Shown: piece after piece, positions 11,410-22,559 of the stretch | How the letters are laid out: every line of letters begins with the position of its first letter | Position numbering within the stretch: the first letter of the stretch is position 1 | Assembly (NCBI GenBank): GCA_002633005.1 | Contig: NMRA01000179.1 | Span: forward strand, 451,797-515,796 | Length of the DNA stretch: 64,000 nucleotides | Direction: 5' to 3' | From: Phoronis australis | Lineage: Eukaryota; Phoronida; Phoronidae | The notes under the pieces: generated by a model | The model's input: only the letters and a program-made list of their open reading frames with translations | Told to the model about the DNA's origin: nothing | Databases searched by the model: none | Translations under genes and position numbers: made by a program

Positions 11410-11688
11410 CATAAAGAATTAACGCCGTCTCACACAAGGACCTGCTTGTATTGGTAATTATCTCAAATTGTTTGACAAATCATAACTAACAAAGGTGTCA
11501 CCGAGACGATTAAACTATTAACGTCACAAGTCTCTTCTTAAGAACACCGGATTGCTAATAACAAGTAGAAATTGTCGATTTTACGAGGCGCAAGGCATTT
11601 TACCGAAAATGACGCTTAAACTCACCGGGTACGTCACTGTCGTCTGCCATTTTTGGTTCAAGGTCTCGTTCTCCATCTCCTGCAGTGC

Positions 11689-11715
11689 GTTCTCGATCGC
11701 GGGTTGGCCGGGGTG
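11689..11715 (-). repeat. Right inverted repeat of the 8.8-kb element
   Basis: Minus strand starts CACCCCGGCC and ends CGATCGAGAAC; followed directly by TAAAT. Confidence 0.8.
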
Positions 11716-11720
11716 TAAAT

Positions 11721-12688
11721 GGCACTCGAAATTAATTTTGGTGTTTTCTGTGCGAGCTCACGAAATAAGGGTCTATGATTGTGCGCTCGAGTGCATGTGA
11801 AATATAGTCCAAGGTAACACCTGATGCCCCCCCAAACTCAAGTACAAACATTGAATACAAATTTCGAGCTTCGACTCTTAATACTGGGGTCATCAAGAGC
11901 ACGTTAATATTAGACAGTTATCGACGTAAGTCATGATATACTAACAGATATTTATGTCGAGTTTTCAAATGGTAGAATAGCCAGTGCCAAGATAACTTGG
12001 AGTTCGATTTCTAGCAAAAAGATAAGACCCCGTACCCAGATTTCCAACCAGAAAAACATTTTTCGTCACCGTCGTGACATATCTTATACCGAATTCGATT
12101 TTTGGAATATAAGGCCGGGATTATATTTGGGTACTTGAAAGGTAACCATACGCTATGTCATTTTCCAATTCGTTCCAGTGTCAGAATTTAAGACAAGTCT
12201 CTTGCCCTCGTTGCTCCGTCACTCACAGGTCTGAATCATTGATATTATCCCAATCGGACAGCGCAAAAGTTTTTGTTTTTGGTATGGTGTCTTCCACTAG
12301 AAATAAGGTCTTGAAATATAACTCGGTAGAAGAATGTCTCTTATTTGTCTAAATTTTCTAATTCCTAATTTCAGTATGTAATTTATTTATTTTAAATACC
12401 ATTGTAACATTATTTACCGTAACTCGTTATTATTATCACATGCATAATTGTATCCTTGACGCGTTATAACTCTCTGGAGACCTCCTGGAAACCAAAGTTT
12501 ATTCATATAGAATAAACAATGTTGGTCGAAAGTATGAAAACGATGGTTTCTAACCTTGAAGCCGTGGCTAACCTTAGCTTAGTATGGCAATAAATCTGAC
12601 TAAATAACCTTGTTTTTAAAATGTCTTCCTAAAACTGCTTAGGGGTGTTGATGTAGTACCATCATTTATAAAATCAATTTGTCTATTT
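11721..12688. other. Intergenic, nothing recognised
   Basis: No open frame with a recognisable domain; no repeat partner was found elsewhere in the window. Confidence 0.45.
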
Positions 12689-13464
12689 ACATCAACCTCT
12701 ACATGTATGGCCTATTTGCAATGGGCAAGACATTTCGGTCGGTTATTTCTCCGGCCATCTTCAGGTGTTATGAACGAGCACGGGTGTATGGTACACTCAT
12801 GGTGGTCTGTTAAGAGCACTTTCCCCTTTTTTCTTTGACGAAAGCTGGATTGAACTAGAAGCCTTTAGATTATCAATCCAGTCAAACAAAAGGATATGGA
12901 AAAAAGAAGGACGCATCTCTTAAAACCCATGAGAATGTTGCGAATCCTACATAAGTGAAACATTAAGGTCATTGGAAAACATGATTTCTGAATACAGGAA
13001 ATGCTTCAGAGAAGGCAACAGTTCTTCTGGAGTAGCAGAGCACATATGGACAAAACAACATAACATTTTGGGCAATAACATCTGGAAAATTGACAGCAAA
13101 ACATCCTAGACCAAAAGAAAACCAAGGATCCTATGTACGTGAAGCTAAAAGGCTATGTCTAAGTAAGCCAAGCAAGCAGCCATTTGAACTATGACTACCA
13201 CTCCTAAGGAAGATATGAGTATACCAAATTTCCCTCAAAATTAATGGATGGTACTGTACTGCTTAGTTTATTGAAATAATCATCTAAAAGTTCCTAGTTC
13301 AAGCCCAGCTTCCTCCAAAAAGGGAGGGAAAGCTCATCATTGTCCGCCATGAGTGTACCACACACCCTTGCTCGTTCTTCTAAAAACGCTGCAGCACCTA
13401 ACGATGGCCTGGGAAAGACCGACCGAAACATCACGCCAATGTAAATAGCATAAAGGTTGGTGTA
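12689..13464 (+). mobile_element. Penelope-like retroelement remnant with inverted ends
   Basis: 12689-12806 and 13343-13464 are diverged inverted copies of one sequence. Each contains, on one strand or the other, a GATGGCC...GACCGAAA-type stretch followed by GTCTT or CATC, of the kind seen near the ends of Penelope-like elements. Between them the plus strand carries frame-broken coding sequence, including S-G-V-A-E-H-I-W-x3-H-N-I (about 13032-13070), resembling the region before the GIY-YIG endonuclease of such elements. Inverted terminal copies are a known feature of Penelope-like elements. Class assignment is moderate. Confidence 0.5.
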
Positions 13465-13570
13465 GATAGAACAATAGATGTGAGGGACGACGCACTTAAC
13501 CTTGAAACTTGTCGTTATCATGACAGTAAATTATTTCATCTCTGGCGACAGACAACAAGATACAATGTAC

Positions 13571-13754
13571 CTGAATAGAAGATTCTTAACATCATTGAGA
13601 GCTTGTTGCGTTTTCGTCATCAAAACATATCCGTTTCTGCTCCCACAGAAGTGTCGCACTCTAGGGTAATGATAATCTTCTTTTTCGTAGTTGAATAACG
13701 TGTAGCATTTTAAGTTACTGGCGTGACTCCAGCCAGCAGGACACCTAGGGACAT
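13571..13754 (-). CDS. Gene A exon: C-type-lectin-like domain, N-terminal half
   Basis: Begins after a TTTCTTACAG acceptor and ends at a CAG|GTACAT donor (184 bp, phase 1 to 2). The start C-P-x-G-W, a C-Y three strands later, and an R-H-F-C-G-S-R-N-G-Y helix-and-loop pattern match the first half of a C-type-lectin-like fold. The Ca-binding loop (EPN/QPD, WND) would be in the next exon, which was not found, so sugar binding cannot be judged. Confidence 0.65.
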
Positions 13755-14471
13755 CTGTAAGAAATTGTATTGATAAGGGGTAGTATTCATAGGTGTAAAC
13801 ACCAACATTATTTCGGATCGTCTTCATTACCCTGAATCCCATAACATTCAGCTGGTCTTTGTAAATTTTGAAAAAGTTTTTGACTTTGTGTACTTAAATT
13901 TTGTTTATAACTGCTTTTAATTTTGATCACGGTCTAATTCAGTGGGACCGTCTGTTAAATGACAGCGTTGGTCTAACGTTGCTCAATACAGTATCACCTC
14001 TATTTTCCTGTAGTCGATGTTGTCACCAGGGCGTAATCCTTTTTGCTGTAGAGATCATGTCTGTCATGTTACTACGTGTGTGAAAATGATAGCAAATACC
14101 TCAGTTTATCAGGTGACCGTCTTCTGAGCTTGTAGGCCTATGTCTGAAATACTCAGGGCTTAAACCAAACATGGGAACGATACACTGTGTCCCCGAGACG
14201 GTAACAAAGAGTGTCAATCGTAATAATTTTGTATAACGAGATTGCTGGGAAAGGAGATCAATAAAAATAATCTAGGGTGATGAAGTATTAAGCTGCATAT
14301 CTACAAAGCTATAGATTTTTCAAAAGCACATATTTTCTGAAATTAAAAACATTCGGTTATTGACTTTTTACCAATTATTAATTTGATCACATGACCATAT
14401 CTTTTTGTAAAACCTAGAAAAAAAAGATACATGGCAAGCAAAACAGCGGTATCAATAACATCATTAAGAGG

Positions 14472-14600
14472 AGGTAGTGTAGCTTATTGGGCTAACTGTC
14501 CGCTTCTCTTACTCAAGGTCACGGGTTCGAGAGCCATTGGAACACTCTACTATTTCCGTGAGTCATATCTCTAGCTCGTCAGCTCGGTTTAACGTATATA
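14472..14600 (+). repeat. tRNA-derived SINE head, copy 1
   Basis: GGTAGTGTAGCTTATTGGGC resembles an A box and GGGTTCGAGAGCC (14523-14535) a B box of an RNA polymerase III promoter. Downstream CTCTAGCTCGTCAGCTC matches the same position of the copy at 24524. It lacks a proper tRNA fold, so it is a SINE or tRNA-derived pseudogene. Confidence 0.6.
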
Positions 14601-14861
14601 TTAATGAAGGAATGGTTCCAGGTGATCAGTTCAATGGGCCACCTGAGTATCTTCGCCCTTCTGGTAAAACGTGTACTAGACCACCTGAAATTATTTTTTT
14701 AACACGATTGTATTTATATAAATGGTCATAGTGCGATCTCTAAAAAACAGTTAAAGTTTTTGTAATTGACAGAAGCAGAAACGTATAAAACAAATGTAAA
14801 ATATATTGACAGGAATTAAGAATGACATCACAAAAGGATGACGTCATAGAAAATTATAACA

Positions 14862-15079
14862 TCACAACAAGTTTTCTACGACATTATCTTGCTTTTGTTT
14901 TATGCAAATTTGATTTTCATGATTATCATAAAAGGCACATTTTGGATAACCCTCACACAAAGGGGAACATTCTAAAACAATTCCTAACGCAGTTTTGGTG
15001 AATAGTGAATAAACAATAGTACCTAAACGTTTCATATCAATATAATAAGTTGTTATAAGTGGGATACCCATATTTGGAC
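14862..15079 (-). pseudogene. Possible second PAN/apple-like exon, gene A
   Basis: An open minus-strand stretch of about 70 residues has a PAN-like cysteine layout (C-S-P-L-C-x5-C-x8-C) after a Y-x12-Thr-rich lead. An in-frame stop just upstream forces a weak AAAAG acceptor whose phase does not match the PAN exon at 15213-15479 or the lectin exon. It may be a decayed exon, or frame may have been lost by an indel near 15080. Confidence 0.35.
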
Positions 15080-15212
15080 ACTTTTAAGGTCCTGCACAGC
15101 CTTAATAAGCAAGTAATTGTTACCACAGCTGTCGTCCTGCGTACACAAATCTGAAAAATGAGTAAAACGTTACATGTGTATGAACACGTACATGTATATT
15201 TCATATACACAC

Positions 15213-15479
15213 CTTGACAAGTCGTTTCAATATGCTGGGTCCCATTATGTAGTTGGAAATCATCAATGCCAATGTCACTGGAAGACCAGTTCTGAGATTT
15301 GAATTCGCATGATCTGTTGTGCTCAATATAGTCCGTTGATTGACAAGTAAGGTTGAGGTGACACAATCGGGCGCAGTCTTCTACTGTTCCAAGGACCGTA
15401 GCAGTGTAAACAGAGTGGCCAACTAGTCGTCGATTCGCAAGAGTAGTTATCTGAAGATACTCTGACCCTTGGCAGTATC
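15213..15479 (-). CDS. Gene A exon: PAN/apple domain
   Basis: Acceptor TCTGCTTCAG and donor CAAG|GTGTGT bound 267 bp in phase 1. The 89-residue product shows the PAN layout: strand with L-x3-L-V-G-H, then E-D-C-A-R-L-C, C-Q-S-x-D-Y, C-E-F, and a last Cys before the donor. PAN domains bind proteins or glycans. Two N-x-S/T sites (N-L-T, N-G-T) suggest glycosylation. Confidence 0.65.
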
Positions 15480-18476
15480 CTGAAGCAGAGATCAAACGGC
15501 TGATTAATTCTCTGGACTTTGTCGGAAAACAATCTGCTAGATTTCTTCGACTATGATAACCTTATTCTCATTATCAAACCAAGTGCGGAAAACGCGTATC
15601 TTAGGATGCTCTCTCCGGAGAATTGCGTATCCGTCACTCCATCACTTTAGAAAATACATTGTCATTTTTCTCTTATCAAATCTTTGACTTCTCATTGTTA
15701 TTGTCACTTGAAAAGATTTCATTTATGTCAGCTTTTTGCTATTTCCATATGCGAAGCATTTAACATTCGAAAATACGTAGCAAAGTGTAGATTTAGCACA
15801 CACAAAGTAGTCACAGTTGCAGGTGGCGCACAGGGCGCACTTCGCTATCGGTCCTGGTCGCCACGAAATTTCTCTGGCCCACTCCCTCCAACTGGGCTCA
15901 TGTTTGACATTATTTTCCATGACAAAAACTGTAGAGCTTCAAAAAAACCTGGGCCTAACATCTTAGCGACACTGATAACACTATGAAAAGGCAAAAATGC
16001 ATAACGAATACATAAATTTAAAATAAGTGAAAAAGTATTGGTAAGAAAAGTGCCACAAGCAGGAGGCTAGAAATTACCACGTCAAGTGATATATGTATCA
16101 ATACAAAATTGATACGGCTACTTTAACGCTTTCTGATGCAAAGTTGGTCTCAGGTTGTTCCATACTCAGTCAAGTCTTCGTGTGCTAAGAGCCGATCGTC
16201 CGTTATGACCTAAAACCCACAGGCGTCCTCAGCTTCTGATCGTCCCCAATACACTACATATAATACTACAAGGTATGACACTTCCAACCAGAAATTCCAC
16301 GGGTGCTTCACTTCAGCCGTCCATAGCAAACATAAAACTCAATAAATTTACACAAAACAGAGGTTCAACAAACCATGAAGAATTGTTCTTTCTCCCAATA
16401 CCATTCACGGTGTTCTGTTCCGGCGACTTCGTAAGAAATTCGCAGTCAAAGAACAAAAATATTCACAAAAAACCCCCGCGCACGTCCATCGGTTGCCGCT
16501 CGAGGTCAAGGACGGTACGGAAATTGCCGGTGAGTTACGGAAGTACCGACATCGGTCGCGTAAAGTCACGATGTCGGTACTTCCGGTGAGAATTGGCGAA
16601 GGTTGAAAACTTATACCTTAAAAAATCTATTCCATCCAACACTAATAAAATCTCAATCGTAAAACGGTAGCGTCTTCCTAAACTGTCATAACTTTTGTCT
16701 ACATCCAATTTTCTAACACGGCTTTTGCGACCTGGAAAAATATCAGTTTCGTCCCGACAAAAGTACACGTAAGCCAGAAAGTGCTTTTTTGCCATCGCAT
16801 TGGCTTGTAAACTGAAATAAAACAATGAAGCGAATCTGGGTGAAAAGTTACTCCTAAAAACGGGCATATTACTTGAATCGGGAATTTAAAACAACTGGTA
16901 ATCCAACAAACACTGCGTGAACTGCGTCTCCAAAGTAGGTCCATGAGCTTGTGATCGAAAAAATGCAAATACACATGCAACTCTAAGGGAGCATTTGGAT
17001 GATCTCGGGTATTTTTCATTTCCATCGGTGCTGAACGTTATCTGTGTATATGGGGGGACTTTAATAATGTGGTTAGTCGTGTGCCTTCAAAAGTGGATAA
17101 CAACACGAATGAAGCTCGTACAGGAGCAGATAACTTTCACATCCAAAAGAACATTTAGGCTACGAATGTACCAGACGTGTTGCGGGTGTCACGGGTGGCT
17201 ACTTCGGAGAACTGTTGGTGGAAAATCTCAGCAGTAAGCGTCAGCCGTTTACTACGACATCAACATTGCATATCAGTAGACTGAATAGAAAGTGGTGTGT
17301 ACCTGAGTCTTTGATTATTGTGACACACTCTTTTGTTGGACAGAAGCACTTCTCTGTCTCTACCTCAGGTATTCCAGAGCATTGCGTCCCGGAAGGACAT
17401 ATCTTAGTACGTGTCCGAGAACCACAGGGTGTACATTCTTGCTCCCACGGTCCATATCCACTAGAATCTACTTGTGCTACTGAAATTAAAACCGTTTAAC
17501 ACATACTAATAACAATGTACTTGTTTGAAACAGTTAATATCCGTCCATTCTCCTGGCGAAAATTCTCAAATATATTCAGCAAGAGACATCGTACACTACA
17601 CGAAGCACGGGGGTCCATTGAATGAAAGTCCCTCGACTGTTCAGTCTGAAATGGCATCTAGGACATTGTCCAATGTGACCAGATGCCCACGTCTGGTGTG
17701 GAGGTGGTGATGGTGATAGTGGTGGTGTGGCGGTGGTCGTCGTTTTTTGTCATATTTGCCAATGAAGCACACTGCCCTGTACTAAGTATGTTGTAATGTT
17801 GCAGAAAGTAGTACACAGATGGAAGCTAAGAGTTGACATGATGCGATTTAAAGTTGATTATTATTAAAGCGCCCACGACATGACCCTGGTGGTTTGTATT
17901 TGGGATTTTATTAATATAGCTTAAAGGGTTTAATAGCTTTTCGTATACCTATTACTGAGAAACAAGCCAAAAAATAGAAATAATATTCATGTTGTTGAAG
18001 TAACGAAATAGATAACATCTTCGCCATCATTTCTTGCTGTATTTTTCCGTGCGGGAGAAGGGGAGAACCACTGGCCAGTTCAGTCTTTACCACAGGGGAC
18101 ACCTGTGCACTTGCCCGGGGCCCCGGGACTACATGGACGCCACGCCAATCCATGACATAGTTAAACGTCAAATGATACATATCTTACAGGTTCAGTGCCT
18201 GCGTAAATGTAAAGGATAGCCCCTTGTAATATGACCTACTTGCATTAATAAATCACCCAATGGAATGTAATTTACCGAATAACGTACCGTATGCCCTAAT
18301 TTACGAAGCATGCAGGAAATACTTTCTACAGGTGAACATTATCAACTGCCACACCGGATTTATTAATGGGCAAACAACCAAGCTAAAACACGATGCGTGC
18401 CCAAACAAAACGAGAACACACACCTTGCACTCACAAAATTCCTCACAACTTTGTCGTCATGATTTAAAAACTCTCA
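15480..18476. other. Gene A intron 1, distal part
   Basis: No exon recognised. Contains a perfect 17-bp hairpin at 16538-16585 and a short (GTG)-rich stretch near 17697-17745. Confidence 0.45.
16538..16585. repeat. Perfect 17-bp inverted repeat (hairpin)
   Basis: CGGAAGTACCGACATCG at 16538-16554 is exactly complementary to 16569-16585, with a 14-base loop. CCGGTGAG occurs on both sides in direct orientation. Confidence 0.8.
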
Positions 18477-18753
18477 CAGTGGCGGATCTAGGATACCATA
18501 AGGGGAGGGACCCAACATGTTGCCTCGGAGAATTGCGAAAAGCGCCATCGTAAGCACAGGCGCCCCGGAAGTTGCGGAGCTGATGTTCTCAAAAACCGCC
18601 AACACGATTCCGGCGCGTTCTGGGGCTTCCGCTGCTGTTCCTAGTAAGTGGACTCTTTATTTCCACACTCTTCAGGCTAATGCTGTTTAAGTTTGCTAGC
18701 ACCACATGGGGGGGGGGGGCTGGGCCCCCTGGGCCCCCCTAAATCCGCCTATT
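18477..18753. mobile_element. hAT-like MITE, copy 1
   Basis: Ends are CAGTGGCGGATCTAGG (18477) and CCTAAATCCGCCTATT (to 18753). CTCTCA directly flanks both ends (18471-18476 and 18754-18759), a 5-6-bp target duplication. No coding sequence. Confidence 0.7.
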
Positions 18754-18759
18754 CTCTCA

Positions 18760-19658
18760 GCGTGTATTTCAGCAGTTATATCGATCAAAATTGAATGCTT
18801 CGAATCAGTGGCAGTTTTGTAACACTAACTGTGAATGTGAAATCCTTTTCCGACAAATGCCTTTCCTGGCAAAGATTTGTTTGCAGTGGCCCTGTGGAAG
18901 GGCCGGGGACCTAGGGGCCCCAAACCCTCTTTAGTAAGACCTCCTGAGGGGAAAGTGTGCAAAGAAATTTTTGGGGGCGCCATGTAGCGCTTTTGAGGTG
19001 CGTCAGTATTCCATTCGTTTAGTAAAAAATATCAACGCCGTATGATGCAGATATTGAAAGGGAAGGGTGCATTTTGTCACATGGCTAAGTAGTTAATAAA
19101 TCCCTGTGTGTGGTGCACCTGACTAGACGTTTTCTAATGACGCTTTGACACTTTGTTTTAAGTTGGTTTCAATGTTTTGAAAAAATAAGAGTTTCGTGGA
19201 AAATAAAAACAATGAATGAAAACCAGTTGCAGCTAAAGATAAACTTTTTGACTATTCGGTTATTGGACAAAGTGGACATTCCAAAGTTTCAGAAAGTGGA
19301 ACTGTGTTACAACTGTTTTTTATTTTGATTGTAACGATCAGATTATTTCTAGGATTGAAATAAATGCGATTTTAGGTCAACAATGACTAAGAAGTAACTT
19401 AATTGCACAATCGCTACACCTAAAGTTTCCAAATGACGTCTATTAGAAGAAAATAATACTTTTGCCGCATGTTCAAAGTCCGGGACACGTAGAAGGTGTG
19501 TTATAATTTATGCGTACAATCCAGCAAGTGCGCCAACCGTAATCAAGCAAAAGCTGACACTAGTACCAGGCTCACGAGCTGGCTAAACGTTGGCGTTTCC
19601 GTTAGCACTTTCGTTATCTGCAAAACCGCCAGTAACGTGAACGATCGCAAGGGTAAGG
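18760..19658. other. Gene A intron 1, middle part
   Basis: Nothing recognised. Confidence 0.45.
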
Positions 19659-20208
19659 TGGGCCGTTGAGGGGAAAGTGTCGCCGTACAATTACGCTCGT
19701 AAATTAAACGGGGAAAAGTTTCGCCGTAAAATTACGCTCGTAATTACTAGCGTAAGTTAAATTACAAAAGTGTTGCGGTAAAATTACGCGCCTAAATTAA
19801 ATGGGGTAAATGTCGCCGTAAATTACGCTCGTAAAATACCATAAGAACGTTCCAATTTTAAACCAGTCAGTGATGACCTAACGTACACGACTGTTGCTGG
19901 GCAGCTCGTTCTTGCACAATCGCTGACATGGCAGCAGCGACTTGATCCGCCATGATTCAGCGCTCGTATCGTAGACATGAAACCCGCCAGTAAATAAGTA
20001 TTTCTATGAGCGCGCACGAACTTGGATTGTAAAACCCAAGTCATTGGTTAATAGTTTAAACTAAATTACGAGCGTAATTTTACGCCGTAAAGAATTAAAT
20101 TACGCTCGTAATTTTACGGTGTAATTAACGGCGTAATGTACACAATTACACTCGTATTTTTCAGCGACACTTCCCCCCCCCCCCNNCCCCCCCCCCCCCA
20201 ACGGCCCA
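19659..20208. mobile_element. MITE with TGGGCCGTT ends and TTACGCTCGTAA internal repeats
   Basis: TGGGCCGTTG...GGGAAAGTGTCGC at the left recurs inverted at the right (GCGACACTTCCC...AACGGCCCA). Both arms are filled with short repeats based on AAATTACGCTCGTAA and GGCGTAAATTACG. A poly-C run with two unresolved bases lies at 20173-20199. No target duplication was clear. Confidence 0.6.
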
Positions 20209-21394
20209 TCATACAAGGGTCACTTTGGCGTTCACGCTAGGAGTTTTGTATATACATGTACATCGCTTACTTCAAAGGACGCACCAAAAAGGCAAAAGGT
20301 AAGAAGCCTTTGTGCTATCGTTACATCAATCAATTTTAGGGCGGATAGTGGATGTGTTTTCACATCAATTTCCGTTTAAAATCGACTCGCGTGGTGAAAA
20401 AGCAAATAACATATCTGCCTAAAAGGGAATCGTTTTCGCATATCAGGACTCTATTTTGTCCATAATGTAAATCAGGAAAAAAGAGCATGTCTCGTAACTA
20501 TATAATCAACAACTCATTAAACACACTAATCCGCCGATGTAGGAATGAATAGGAGTAAAAAGGTGATATCACTCTGTGTCAGTTCCGCATACACGGTTTT
20601 TGGTCCTATCGCCTCATTTATTTCCTCGTTTCACTTGTATTGTGAAAAGCACTTCATTAATGAATACTGTTCAAACAGCTAACCGTGTTCATCAATTATT
20701 GATGTGCACTGTTGTTCACGATCGGTAGGCATATCGATCAATACAAACATGGACTTTTTAGTACACAATTTACGCTTTTTAATGTAAAAATTTGGCTACT
20801 ATAGCAGGGACCCCTCTGAACTGCTGTATCCGGGGGCCTATGAAAGTTCTTAAGACGACCCTGTAAATAGCGCCTAGACTACCACTAAAGCTGAGGGAAC
20901 ACATGGCAATTGATGTACATGTACATGTATGATGTACAGACTTGATGGGTAATTGATTTCAAAGATCAAAACTAACACGTGTATCAGGAAACAGTATCTA
21001 CTAGGCTCATTGCTGCCCGGCACATAACACGACCGGACGCTCCCTGAAGTCACAGGGGCCCACAACATTTTGATACAATTTCTAGATTTGTTTTATTTTC
21101 CAATGGTTGTTAATTAACCTAAATAATGAACTAGCTGTGAACTATAGTTTTTCTCATATAACTGAAGCACTAAATCACATATATGGTGTCGTGAAGCCGT
21201 TTTGGCACCTCGACCTTGTTTTATTGAACTGTAACACTGTTTCCATACCAAGAAACAAGATTTGACAATGTGTATTGTTTTAGTTTATGTGTGCGTGTGT
21301 GTGTACAGAGGAGGGGGGAGGTGGGCTGAGAACCGATTTCATGTGTCCGATTCAGACAACCGGCGCAATAGTAAAGGTAACTATTGCTACATGT
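20209..21394. other. Gene A intron 1, proximal part
   Basis: Nothing recognised apart from an ACATGTACATGTA word near 20917 and a (GT)-rich tract near 21286-21304. Confidence 0.45.
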
Positions 21395-21480
21395 AAGTAA
21401 TGATCCCCCCGGTCGATATGCGCGACCGGCAGTGGAGCTGCGCACTGCCGCTCCGTTTCCATCGTCCGCTCCACTGTGGA

Positions 21481-21550
21481 ATGAAGAAAATAACTTCATT
21501 TTTACAAAGAAAACGGAAGCTGGATGACAATGCAGAAACAGAACCTGCTG
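21481..21550 (+). pseudogene. hAT-like transposase, first-exon remnant
   Basis: ATG at 21481 opens M-K-K-I-T-S-F-L-Q-R-K-R-K-L-D-D, the basic start typical of hAT transposases and their ZMYM/TTF-finger relatives. It may end at a GCTG|GTAAAA donor. The same start is seen inverted at 36064 in the other copy. The rest of the transposase is missing. Confidence 0.5.
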
Positions 21551-21667
21551 GTAAAATAAACATTTTAATCGAAGCTTTAGTGAATCACTAAGAAGCAGGC
21601 TCACGCGCCAACGCTGTTGTCCATAAACAGGTACATGTATGTCTAAGCATGGTGTTTTAGTTCAAAG

Positions 21668-21745
21668 TGTGGTGGTGCAATGGAAGAGCACGCACGCTCT
21701 GACCAATAGGTTGTGAGTTCAAGTCCTTGCTATTTTACGAATTCT
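21668..21745 (+). repeat. tRNA-like sequence inside hAT-like copy 2
   Basis: TGGTGCAATGGAAGAGC resembles an A box and GTGAGTTCAAGTCC a B box. It aligns with the minus-strand stretch 35633-35702 of copy 3, in the same orientation relative to the host element. Confidence 0.55.
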
Positions 21746-22384
21746 TCATGCTTAAATCACAAACACCAATACCGCGGTCTAACTGTTTAAATGTTTTAAA
21801 ACAGGAATTGTTAATTTGCTAATTTAAAAATCTTCTTTGAGTATGCGTCCTGACAACATAAATTAAGTGCCTGCTTGTCTACCTATTTGCCATTGTGACA
21901 AAAATACGTAAAGCAGGTGAAAGTCAAAGGCGTTTTGTACTGTAAACTTGACGAGTTGAAAATTTGCCGTGAGGTGACGTCGGATTCCAGAATGCGATTT
22001 GGGTCTCCTGATTTTGCCGTACTAGTCGCACATAACAACTTGGTCAAAGTAGAGCCGTCGACGGTTGATTATACTTCAGAAATCAAGGAAAATGCTTGTT
22101 TTCAGAGGCAAAAACAAAATTTTCCCCAGGGCGGAAACCCCCTTCCCGACCCCCCCCCCGCGTTCGGTGACATGCGCTTTGCGCTATTGTCTACGAGGCA
22201 AATGTTGGCCCCTTATGGAATCCTAGATCCGCCACTGGTATCTCTTTAGAAATAACCCAATTAATTTCACAATAATTTTTATCCTATACGTCTGATACCT
22301 CAAATTAAGTTATCCAATCACGGCAACGTAAATTTTACCACTTTTGTAAATATGAGAAATAAGTTACGAATAAAGAACACTTAC

Positions 22385-22448
22385 CTTGGAAGCACAGTAA
22401 CAGAATCAAAACACCTGCGTCTAGCAAACAGAATTGTAATTTAGGCAT
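22385..22448 (-). CDS. Gene A first coding exon: signal peptide
   Basis: ATG at 22448-22446 opens a 21-residue stretch ending at a CAAG|GTAAGT donor in phase 1. A short polar start is followed by the hydrophobic core G-V-L-I-L-L-L-C-F, a typical signal peptide. A TATAAA on the minus strand lies about 105 bp upstream. It joins the PAN exon in phase; the intervening 6.9 kb makes the pairing an inference. Confidence 0.6.
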
Positions 22449-22553
22449 TTTGGATATTTACATAGCTTTTTGGAATTACGTTTGCATAAAAACCGCTTTC
22501 AGTAGTGCCTACGCAAAATATTGGGTATGTGTGCATCACGATCGAACTTGCCA

Positions 22554-22559
22554 TTTATA
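22554..22559 (-). promoter_or_regulatory. Possible TATA box of gene A
   Basis: TATAAA on the minus strand, about 105 bp upstream of the signal-peptide ATG, which would leave a 5' leader of roughly 75 bases. A single motif in AT-rich DNA, so weak evidence. Confidence 0.3.

Larger units (their letters stand above)
2924..11715. mobile_element. 8.8-kb segment bounded by inverted repeats with TAAAT duplication (candidate large DNA transposon)
   Basis: The ends are 2924-2949 and 11689-11715: 26 and 27 bases that are identical after reverse complementing except for one extra C. Each end is directly flanked by TAAAT (2919-2923 and 11716-11720), as expected of a 5-bp target duplication. Inside both ends are inverted copies of a GCGATCNNGAACGC-like 14-mer, resembling transposase-binding subterminal repeats. 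The interior has no recognisable transposase of its own; it is filled by other retroelements. The superfamily is not assigned. Confidence 0.65.
21395..22237 (+). mobile_element. hAT-like element, deletion derivative (copy 2)
   Basis: The right end CCTAGATCCGCCACTG stops at 22237. The body is homologous to 35388-36157, which lies in the opposite orientation: both share the start-codon region, a tRNA-like stretch and a G-rich subterminal tract. The left terminus could not be placed. Confidence 0.65.
13571..22448 (-). other. Gene A (minus): secreted or surface PAN + C-type-lectin protein, partial model
   Basis: Three exons join in compatible phase: signal peptide (22385-22448, ends in phase 1), PAN/apple (15213-15479, 1 to 1) and C-type-lectin-like (13571-13754, starts phase 1). 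Both domain types mediate carbohydrate or protein binding outside the cell. The first intron is 6.9 kb and holds several miniature elements. No exon completing the lectin domain was found below 13571, where the Penelope-like remnant lies, so the 3' end may be lost, displaced or unrecognised. No poly(A) signal was assigned. Linking exon 1 to the PAN exon rests on phase and order only. Confidence 0.5.

Noticed and set aside
17035-17160. W-G-D-F-N-N-V in one plus-strand frame, resembling an endonuclease motif of non-LTR elements
   Set aside because: Only this short motif fits; the surrounding residues do not support the family.
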